A stretch of DNA of 64,000 bases, taken from the NCBI GenBank assembly GCA_026261815.1, contig JAMPIT010000510.1, positions 19,750,001-19,814,000 of the forward strand, written 5' to 3'. Origin of the DNA: Monarcha castaneiventris obscurior (lineage: Eukaryota > Chordata > Aves > Passeriformes > Monarchidae). A program made the position numbers and the translations under genes. A model generated the notes under the pieces. It searched no databases and had not been told where the DNA came from. It saw nothing but the letters and a program-made list of their open reading frames with translations. Each line of letters opens with the position of its first letter. Within the stretch, counting starts at the first letter, position 1. Shown here piece after piece: positions 13,185 to 22,600 of this stretch.

Positions 13185-15475
13185 TCCTGAAGAAACTTCT
13201 CGCTCATCGGACTGAAGTGATGACCTGGGGGCCTAATTCCTGACACTACTAGTCCAGAACCAAAGAGCCTTGGCTTCTGGAGGTCAGGTTTAAATTTGTC
13301 ATACAGGATGCTGGCGGGCTTTGCCTCCCCTCCGTTGGATGCCTTCTGCTCCGCAGGGATGGGCACGCTGCACGCGGGGCCGTCGAAGGGCAGCGCTGCT
13401 GGCGCGAACAAAGGGTCGAGCTGCTCTATCGAGCGAGGGTTTCTCCTAATGTAGGTGATGATTTTAGGTCTCACAGGCTTGGGCCGGGGTATGGCGGGTT
13501 TCATCTCAACGCCTTCTTCCAGCTTTTCACTGCCGTCACTGTCCACACTGGCCTTATCCGAGAGGGAGCCCTTGGGGTGGACCAGGATAGGTTTTGGGAT
13601 GGCGCTGCTGCAAGCAGTCTTGATAGGCACTTTAGGGGATATGTTTAACAACTGTGTGCTGTCAATGGGAGGTAGGACTGAGGAGGGCGACAGTTTGTCA
13701 TCGTGAAGTGCACAAAGGTCCTTCGAATTACTGTTTGATAGCGTGGGCTGACCATTAACATCCAGCGTTGCCACCGGGCGCACAGGAGTTGGGACACATA
13801 AAAAGACATCAGCCTTTGTTGGAGTGTTACAGCTCTCTGGTGCTTCCTCTGGAGGATGCTTCTCTACATTAGCTGTTTCTTTACTTGAAACTGAAACACT
13901 TGAGGTTTCCACATCACTGCTGTGACTGTCAGGTTGTTGGTTTGACACTGTCTCTGCACTGCGCGCTCTGTGATGATCTGAGGGATTAGAAGCAGGCACA
14001 ACAGCATCCTCAGTGCTTTCTTTGACTAGCATCAGTTTATTCTCATTAACTTTCAAGGGTTTGCTGTCAGGTGGATTAATATTATGTATAGGAGATATCT
14101 GTTCACCAGCTGTTTCAGCACAACCTGTGTCAACTTCATGCAAGTTTTTGTTTTTTCTAGGTGTCACTTTGATGCTTGATTTACTACTGCAGGCAAGTGG
14201 AAATACTGTTTCCATTTCTTCATCAGTAAAATATTCCTCACCAGCATGGCTGGTTGCCCTGTCATCACTGTCATTGCTTCCTCTCCCTCCCTCGCTGATA
14301 GTGATGTTATCACTTTGCAATTTATCATCAGGATGAGCTACCACCTGGCTCGACAATGGGTCCTCTACTTTATTACAGGTGTCTTGAAATTGGGATACTT
14401 GAAATTTTGACATATCAGACCCAGAGCTTTTCTGTTCCTGAACTGCTGTATTTTCAGCTCTTGGACACCCCAGGAACTCTACCAGCATAATTCTCTCTAT
14501 TTTTTGTGGACACGTATTTTTATATTGTAGAGATGGTGCAGTCCTAAGCTCCAGTTTTTTACTTTTATCACCCTGACCTAATTGTGCTTCTGATTTACTA
14601 GCAATCTCATTGAGTTTAACAGCTGAATGTTGAGAATGAGAAGTTTGGAGTGTGCTTTCAATGCTAACATTTGGTACATTTTCTGGTTTACTTGTTTTTT
14701 TGTTCCCTGAGGTAGATGGTTTGGAATATAATACAGTATTTTCCTCTGAGGTATTGTCGAGTGGACGAAACACCATCCCAAGAAAATGATCCGTGGATGT
14801 TTTTTGTGATTTCTCTGTACTTCCTACCAAGTGGTGAGACCTGTCGATGGAGTCCAGTGATGCAGAGAGCAGACGTTTACACGACACGCGGCCAACACAG
14901 TCTTTTGCAAATGTTTCAGGCTGAGGAGAGAATTTACTTGTTCTTCCCAAAGAAAGCCTTTTTATTTTCTCCACCTCCACAGTCCTGGACATCTTTCCCT
15001 TAGAAAAGTTCTGGGTGAAGTCAACATCACCTTTGGAGACAACCTCTAGGTTGGCGTCATTTGTGCTACTTTTTAAATTGGACAGACTTTGTCCTCGGCT
15101 AATCCTGATATGCCTTGATATATCCTTAGCTTCGCTGGTCCTACAATCTTTCCCCATTTCCCTGCTTGTGGTGGAGGGCAGCTTACTTTCCTGTACACTG
15201 GTGTGACAGGTCCGAGAGTCTTTGAAGGTTGGAAGTTTATTCTGCTCTGTGGGCAGATGAGTAACTTTCTCTGTTCCTCCAGAGTATATATTCCCACTCT
15301 CATCTGTCAAGTCATGTTTCTTAACATCCCCGTCAGTGGTTCTAACTTTTGTTACAATTTGGTTGGCATTGGTATCCCCAACATTCACTATGCTTTCATT
15401 ATTGTTTCTTATTTCACTGCGGTTGTCCTGAAGCTGGGAATAACACGACTTGCTTGGAATTAGTGGAGCACTCAT
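13184..15475 (-). CDS. MTUS2: MTUS2 large first coding exon (residues 1-764, N-terminal half)
   Basis: This is the start codon and first 764 codons of MTUS2 (TIP150/CAZIP), a microtubule plus-end and scaffold protein that partners with EB1. The product starts MSAPLIPSKSCYSQLQDNR and continues with NNNESI and GDTNANQI, closely matching the human N-terminus. The C-terminal part of the exon carries PRPKPVRPKIITYIRRNP (residues 663-680) and YDKFKPDLQKPRLFGSGLVV (725-744), also near-identical to human. The middle (about 50-600) is Ser/Thr-rich, low in hydrophobics and probably disordered. An SxIP motif (SAIP) sits at 624-627 and is followed by KP. The start is well fixed: an in-frame TGA lies four codons upstream (15485-15487), and the ATG has A at -3. 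Codon 764 (Glu) ends exactly at a GAG|GTAGGT donor, phase 0. Human full-length MTUS2 is roughly 1,370 residues, so the coiled-coil C-terminal half must lie on exons outside the window. GC and CpG content rise locally around 13300-13420. Identity is very secure; the exact end depends on the donor call. Confidence 0.96.
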
Positions 15476-15496
15476 TTTGAAGCTTCAGGTGACTGC

Positions 15497-15510
15497 TTTT
15501 TTTTTTTTTT
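15497..15510 (-). repeat. A14 tract in the MTUS2 leader (T14 on + strand)
   Basis: Fourteen consecutive A residues in the transcript sense, 21 bases before the start codon. It may be simple slippage-prone sequence, or an A-rich leader element able to bind poly(A)-binding protein. The length is likely to vary between individuals and assemblies. Confidence 0.8.
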
Positions 15511-15550
15511 GGCAGTTCTGATCAATGAGAAGGTATTTTTCCCTTTATGG

Positions 15551-15565
15551 TTAACTTTTATGCAT
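15551..15565 (-). promoter_or_regulatory. Very short uORF (4 codons) in the MTUS2 5' UTR
   Basis: An ATG within the GCATGC hexamer opens four codons then TAA, about 75 bases before the main start codon. It is the third of three upstream starts in this leader. Confidence 0.35.
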
Positions 15566-15572
15566 GCTTCAG

Positions 15573-15614
15573 TTATATACTTAAATTAGAACTGATCAAT
15601 AGAAAATTCATCAT
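15573..15614 (-). promoter_or_regulatory. Short uORF (13 codons) in the MTUS2 5' UTR
   Basis: Two adjacent ATG codons open a 13-codon frame ending in TAA at 15573-15575, wholly inside the predicted leader and not overlapping the main start. Any role would be translational control of MTUS2; the peptide itself shows no recognisable feature. Confidence 0.4.
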
Positions 15615-15641
15615 CAGAAGGCTTGAAGTCTCTTCTCAGAG

Positions 15642-15647
15642 TCACAT
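15642..15647 (-). promoter_or_regulatory. Minimal start-stop uORF (ATG TGA) in the MTUS2 5' UTR
   Basis: In the predicted leader the transcript reads AAAAATGTGAC: an ATG with A at -3 followed at once by a TGA stop. Start-stop elements of this kind are known to stall initiating ribosomes and reduce downstream translation. The sequence is directly visible; its use depends on the leader being transcribed as predicted. Confidence 0.5.
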
Positions 15648-15782
15648 TTTTCTGCTGCTCAGTTGTCTTTTCTGCAGCTTCTGGACCTAGGAAGTCTTTA
15701 TGACGTGCTGTAGAGTGGTTCAACAAAAGCAAAATAGTTCTGCCAAGTTCCCTCTGAATGCGAGCCAGTTAATCCAGCCAAC

Positions 15783-15815
15783 CTGTGGGAAAAAAACCCC
15801 AAACACAAATAAAAC
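15783..15815 (-). other. MTUS2: Splice acceptor upstream of the MTUS2 coding exon
   Basis: On the minus strand a T-rich stretch with a T7 run leads into CCCACAG, followed by GTTGGCTGG. This is the best acceptor between the start codon and 16 kb. Nearer to the ATG the transcript strand is A-rich rather than pyrimidine-rich, so no better site exists there. It implies at least one untranslated upstream exon at higher coordinates, which I could not recognise. Confidence 0.65.
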
Positions 15816-18800
15816 AAAAAACACAGACAACATTACACTGATGTCAAGAACCATGCTAACTAAATCAAAGTCAAAATCAACAGCACTCCCAGGTATAACC
15901 CCAGGACAGAGTGTTTTCAAACACTTTAAATGCTGTTTCAATCACAGCTTTGCTCCCAGCAAAGGTTCTTAGTGTAGCACAGATCTCTGACTTGAGAAGT
16001 TACACTGCAAAATCTGTCCTGGTTAGAAGAGTGGTTGCTACTCTTTTTAAGACACATAGGTTTACAACTGGAAATAAGCAAGAATAGCCAGGTGAGGGTG
16101 GGATCCAGTCTTGAGGGTGTAAACATTTGTGTATTGCTTCAACAATTACACCAAGAGTGGCTACTAAAGCGTTTAAAGCATCACTGTATAGATTAGCCAT
16201 AAATAATAAAAGTCCTGGTCCATAGAAGTTGTTTATGGGTTTCTCTCCTTGCCTTGCAGAAATCACTGCCATTCTTGTGCCGACACCCCATGCCCTTTGA
16301 CATTTCTTAGCCAGATCTATAGATTCCAAGAAAGCAAAAGCTATGGCTGGAGGCCTTGCAAAGAAAAAAAATTATTTTTTCTGAGTCAGAAGAATGTATA
16401 CATTTTTAAATATAGAGGATTATACACCAGTCCCAATACCGTGCATCTCCTCTTGGCTCCATCACATGTGTGGCTTCAGGAGCCCAGATTTTGTCCTCTA
16501 TCACCTCCAACAAGATGAAGGTGAGATTTCTGTCTATTCCATGCTTAAATTCACTATCTGAGATATTTCTTGTACCCTCTGTGTTCATACACTTCATCAT
16601 AAAGAAACGTGGACACTGGAAATTGGAACATACTCCACCGTTCCCAGAAGGAGGAATTCAAAGCCCTTGTGGTACTCCCAGCTGTGATGGGTTTCCAGCC
16701 AGGGGCTCACAGGGACACTAATTAGGAGTGCTGATTAAGTCCAGTGCTCTGTCTACAGTATCTGGGTGCAAGTCTGGGTGTTCACTGAAAGCATCTTCAC
16801 ACACAGACTGTGCTGGTGTGCTTCAGAGATCAGGCCAAGCACTTTGGCTTAATGTTGCCAGTACAAATTTATTAACATGAGGGTCAGGGAAGACCTGTCC
16901 CCTCTCAAGCACAGGGCCCTGCTCAACCTCAGTACGCTGCCAGTTGAGACTCACCCCTTAAAGCTGCTAATGCTGGCTAAAGACACAGAATTTCAGACAA
17001 GGGACAATAACATACTGTCTAGGCAGAGATTAATCTCAGGCAGTTAACATTGCTCCTGTGCTTCCTCCAGAGCCAGTGAGAAGGCACAGGCACTCTGGAA
17101 AGGTGGTTCTCTATGCGCCCAACATTCCAATTTCATCTCTTCTTGTGATATCCACTCTCGGATTAGGGAGAACCCACTACATTCTTACAATTAACATCCA
17201 TACAAATACTCAAAGACATTTTCTTTTTTTGAGGAATATTGCCTGCTTAACTTTGTAATGTGTTTTACAGCTGCCATTACAATGACTACACAGAATAATG
17301 ATTCTATGATTGTAAATAATACAAGGCTCCATTCTGCTATAGAACATTCTGACAGCACAGAACTCCTACTAAATTAATATAAAAATATAATCAACCATCT
17401 ATGTCAATTAATACCTTATTAATCCACTTTTCCTGTTAAGGAATACAAACTTTGGAGCTTGGTTCAGTCAGCCTATTGAACATTTACATATTGTGATAGG
17501 CCCATTTGGAAGTAAGATACTTGCTTTTGTGTTACATTTGGGACCTTAGATTTGATCATTCTTCTGTAAATAGCTGCTATTTAAGAAGCCTTGGCTTGGA
17601 TTTTCTGCAGGATAGTTTATTTTAAATGGCACTGTCCAGGCTCCACTTCACTATGCTCTTTGGAGTCAGGGAGATGAAAAGACTCAGCTGTGTCTGGGTT
17701 CTGCTGGCTCTTCCTCTATTTTTTATTACTCACCTCCCTTGACTGATGTTGGCTGACACACATACATCTGAAGTCACTCCCTGCTGTGCAGAAATGCTCT
17801 GAGAGGGATATGAACCTCCTAACTCTTCAGATGCCCTCCTCAGCACAGGAGAAGGGAGAAAGAGGAGACTCAAGCCCAACAAAGACAACACTACATAACT
17901 TAGCAGAATATCACTGGGGACTCTGGACAAGAAACATGTCTGCAATCTTAAAGACTGCACTTGGTATCCGTAAGGATTTATATGGATAAAATTTTCTTGA
18001 TACTATATAGTGTAAAAATATCCCTTCTGAATCACTGAGAGTAGAAAATGAAGTCATAGCTCTCCATGTCGCAGCATCTTGGCAGGATGCAATAACTGTA
18101 TTTGTGAAAAAAAAAAAATAAAAATCTTTACAAAGTGATGTGAACATGCTAGACAGTAGAACAAAATTATATCCACCAGACTATGGTTAGCTATGAATCC
18201 CACAGGGAGAAGAAAAGTTCAAGGAGCCAGAAACAGAATTAAATACTTCTGTTTGACTCCAGCAGTATCAGTTTCCTTCTAAGATGTCTATCTCTTACGA
18301 GACTCTATTTTAAACCTGAGCCCATTTAATGATGATCTAGGAAAGGAGCCTGCAAGAGTTTCTTCCCATCTGATATTGCAGTTCCTCCACTACATTCCAA
18401 GTTACATTTGGCCAGCAGGTCTCACCCTAACCTCTGGAGACATCAGGGAGAAGGAGAAGCTGAGCTAGATGATTTTTGCCCCAGGACCTGCAGCAGGGAC
18501 TGCATCAGCACAGCTCAAGTTTATAAAATAAAACTAGCTGGAAAAAGAAAACAGCAGCCTGCTTCTGAATAGTAACAGCAGTGCTTTTTTTGGTTAAACA
18601 AGCAGTGTAGAAATGTTGTTATCCTCAACAGGCATCAAAAAAAGGAAAATGGTGAAGAATTCCACACTATTGGTTGTTCTGTTTTCAATTTGCCATAAAA
18701 ATTGAACAGCAACAATTATGAGATACGCAAAGGAATTATCAAAACACATGGAGAAATAAAAATGGAAATAAAGAAATAAAACCTGAAACATGTTGAGAAT

Positions 18801-19231
18801 TTTGCTTCTTCTATAAACATTTTCTAATGCAGGTTGTTACAGCTGCTTACCCATCCCAGTACTGAAAGTCTAAAACCAGAATATTTACAGCCAGATTTAC
18901 AGATCCACTAAAAACATCTGGGTGTTCTGGAAACACTGCTCACGGCTTAGGCTGATTGCTCTTTCAGTACAGTGTGTAGGGGAAGCACCTGAACACTTCA
19001 TTAACCATCTGCCACTGAACTGATGCCTCTTGCTACTATCGTAAAAAAACATAAACCAAAACAAACCAAAACAAAAATAAATCAGTGGGTTTGTAAATTG
19101 CTGGGGCAGAGCCAGTAGCTTGCCAAAGGTCAGCCATGGGCCAGCATCCCCCATCAGCTGCCTGCTCCAGCAAGGTGAAGGCTCTCAACCCAATAGGTTG
19201 TGCTGCCCAAGAAACAGGATTACACAGGCAG
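15816..19231. other. MTUS2 upstream intron or 5' flank, no gene seen
   Basis: Unique AT-rich sequence upstream of the MTUS2 coding exon. Open frames are at most about 110 codons and show no domain. No CpG-island promoter or untranslated MTUS2 exon could be recognised. A12 occurs at 18107-18118. Confidence 0.6.
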
Positions 19232-19604
19232 GATGTTCTCCTGGAGAAAAAAGGCAGACCTCATTGCAGCCTTTCAGTACTTAAAGGGAGCTTATAAAAA
19301 GGAGGGAGAATGACTTATTACATGAGCAGATAGGCATAGGACAAGGGGAAAGAGTTTTAAACTAGAAGAAGAGAGATTTAGATCAGATCTTAGGAAAAAA
19401 TTCTTTACTGTGAGAGTGGTGAGGCACTGGAACAGGTTGCCCAGAGAAGTTGTGGATGCTTCATCCTTGGAAGTGTGCAAGGAGAGGGAGGACAAGCTTT
19501 GGACAACCTGGTTTAGTGGAAAATGTCCCTGCCCATGGCAGGGGGTTGGAACTAGAAAACCTTCAGGGCCCCTTTCAACCCAAACCATTCCACGATTCTG
19601 TGGT
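19232..19604 (+). repeat. CR1 LINE 3'-end fragment
   Basis: The sense-strand 3' region of CR1: CCTTTCAGTACTTAAAGGG, GGACAAGGGGAAAGAGTTTT AAAC, then TTCTTTACTGTGAGAGTGG, GCACTGGAACAGGTTGCCC, and an end TTCCACGATTCTGTGG. The order of blocks follows the CR1 consensus tail to the terminal GATTCTGTG repeat. The copy is 5'-truncated and has no intact frame. Confidence 0.92.
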
Positions 19605-22600
19605 ACATGTGGGGACCCGTGCACCAACCCACTTGGCAATGACCCAGAGAGGAGTCAGGAGAAGTGATGGGGTGTTTGTTCTCAGAAGGCAGCTACAACT
19701 GCTCAATCACAACTCAGTTCAAAGCACAAAGTGAGAAGCCTCCAGCCATTTCCTCAGAGGCTATCACGATCAAGAGCTCCAAGTTCTTAAAGTCCTGGAG
19801 CATCCTGGACAAGGACTGAGCGCAAACTCCAGCTCTGCTGCCCTCTGCACAAGCAGCACATGTCCAAAGGATGCGAGTTTTGGATACATTACAACACCCA
19901 CAGATAAACTCCTGCAGAAAAAGACCCTCAGGAAGAAATCTTGGCCCATGAGAAAGACACTGCTGTTGTCTGACCAGTGCAGTGATGCAGGAAGACGGGT
20001 GAAAGCAGATGAGGGATATATTTGTGTGAGGTGGGAAACAGATGCTCTTTTTACAGTTACTACAGAAAACTGGCACGGACAGACACCTCCTGATATGCAC
20101 AGTCGTCCCAAGAAGTGCCACTGGGGAGAACTGGCAAACCAGGCAGAGCCTCACTGAGGCCTTTTCTGGGAGATGAGATACCACCGCATCCAGTGCCAGG
20201 GCTGCAGGCTGCCAAGAGCTGAGCCCACAGATGAAACAAAGACAGTGCTGGATGGAAAGGAGGTGGGAATATCTCCCTGGGAAGCCCAAATCTTCATGAA
20301 GAACTATTTCTAATGGTGACAGAAGCTGAAAGCTGATACTAGGATATTAGAAAAAAAAAAAAAAAAAGCCAATAAACCTTTTGGAGTGGGTAACGTACAA
20401 TTGGAATTAATTAAAAGTGGTGGAAAAGTGCTCACCCAGGCATGTGATAATTTTGTTAATATGATTTGGAAGGGTGAGAACGAAGATTTGGATACAGTCC
20501 CCGACAGCTTCTATTCATAACGAAGCAGACACAGCTGTTTGGGGAAATTACAGCATAATCTCATCTTTGGCAGATCCTATGGAAATGTTGCTGTCTGTCA
20601 TGAAGAGGACAGTACTTCAGAGAGACAACTTTCTGCCTGACAAGCAATTAGGACATAGTCAGAGAAGAGATAATAGAACAAATGTTAAATTTTTACATGC
20701 TGTAAAGTGGCAGGAAGGCAGTTCTGATTCAAAAGCAAAACTGAAATTATTTGAAGACATTAAAAGCTTTTGTAGAGTGTGGTTCTGTAGCATTTCCAGA
20801 ATTTTAGTGGTTTTAATGTCTCTATAGTCAATAAATTTAAATTATATCGTTGTTTACATGATTACCTATTTTATACCTTTATAAGTGTAATTATAAAAAC
20901 TGAAGATAGAACAGCTTATGGTTTCATAGGCCAAAGCAATTTTTTCTGTTATATTTTAATTTTTATTTAGTAATAAAACAAATTTTGTTTTATCCAAATC
21001 ATTAATGAATTTATGCTGGTTTATCAAATTGATTTTATAATAATTATTATGAACAAAATAGACTTTAAACATTTGCCATATTTGGCTTCAAAATTTTCTA
21101 AATCAAGCATTTTCATTTTCAGTTCCAAATAATATTTCAAGATCAAATTTACTTCTTGACAAGGTTTTTAAATGGCAAATCAGGTGACACAGAAAGGTTA
21201 CTTCCTCTACCCAAATTAGTGTTTTTATTTTCCTAAGTAATGGGGTGATAACAAGTCCAATGGAGAACTCTTTAGTTCTTGCTTTCACTAGATTTAGAAT
21301 GAGATATTTCTTTTTGGCTCTCTTCACTGGATTTCCAGAGGGATTTTTGGGTCAAGCCTGCAATAATGCAATTTCCTTATACAACACACCTGAGAGATCT
21401 CTTGGAAGCAGTACAACTTCCAGTTTGCTGGAAATCACCACCACATGCCACACTCTAGAAAGCACAGCCAAAGGTAAAGGTGGCTAAAGCAAGGTTGTCC
21501 CCTGATCTTCCCAAGGGAGGGGAGGTGGCAGCAGCTGAAACAACAGGACTGAAAAATAAGCTGCCAGCATGAGACCCCAGCCCTGGAAATCACTGTAGCA
21601 GCTGGCAGTATCATGATGTGTAACTGGCTTGCAAGTGCAACTTTCCTTTCTGAATAAACTGAAAAAACCCCTAAAAAAGGTGCTCCATGTTAGAAGCATT
21701 TATATATATCCTTAATTGCCTATGTGTGGCAACTGGAAGACATCAACACAACGGGCAGAGCAGAGGGAATGCGCTGCTTTTCCTTGGCTGAACACACCTC
21801 TTCAGCACTGGAGTGTTTTATCTCACAGGTCCTACTGAGGATGGGAAACAGCCATGACCACGTGCTGTTGGCTGAAGAAACCTGGGTCTGTCTGGTCTCC
21901 CTGGGGAGCAGACCCACAGTTTTTCCTGCCATGGCAGTGCCAATGGCAATGCAAGAGCAGAAATCTTTGTACAGCTCCGTAATTTATCTCCAGTTACACT
22001 GTGGGGAATCAGTATGTATTTGAATGCAAACACATCGAAAAGTTTCCCAAATAATGTATATAATTTTCTTTTCATAAGAAACTTGTACATATATGTGTTT
22101 GGTGGGGTTTTTTTTGTCCAAACTGCATTTTGTAATATAATGCCCTAATAATTTATTACCTGTGAGGGCTGAATTTCCAAAGTACCTTATATGGAAAGTA
22201 TCCTGCTGACTGCTATTTCAGAGGAGTACAAGATTTGGGATTAAAGATTCTCATTATCAAAACTGACAAATTATTTTAATTATTAACATCAATCAAGTCT
22301 CCACCAGGCATAAGCCTGAATAGTTGCTTTTCAAGACTTCTTTATTTTTACATTTCTACTTGCTTTCAAATATTCACTGTTGGATAAGACAACATACTCT
22401 GATATAAGCAACCCTATTAATTAATTATCTCCCAAAAGGCAGAAGTCTCTGATTGTCTTAGCAATGGCAGCCAGGAGGCTGATGATAATCATAGCAACTA
22501 ACCTTTGAACAGATGTCTGGTTTTATTTAAATTCCAGATAAGCACACCTGGCTAAAGGAGGAACAGCTCATACCTTCTGGGGCACAATGTTGTTCAGTTT

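Larger units (their letters stand above)
13184..15782 (-). other. MTUS2: Predicted MTUS2 exon: 5' UTR plus first coding segment
   Basis: The exon is bounded on its 5' side by a pyrimidine-rich acceptor ending CCCACAG (intron last base 15783) and on its 3' side by the donor at 13183. It is therefore about 2.6 kb, unusually long for an internal vertebrate exon, in keeping with the single giant coding exon known for MTUS2. The 5' UTR part is 15476-15782 (307 bases). It holds an A14 tract in the transcript and three short upstream ORFs. The acceptor is inferred from sequence only; a start of transcription inside 15783 or above cannot be excluded. Confidence 0.75.

Noticed and set aside
13455..13706. 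Plus-strand open frames antisense to the MTUS2 exon (also 14013-14336, 14716-15003)
   Set aside because: Shadows of the MTUS2 coding frame; no independent evidence.
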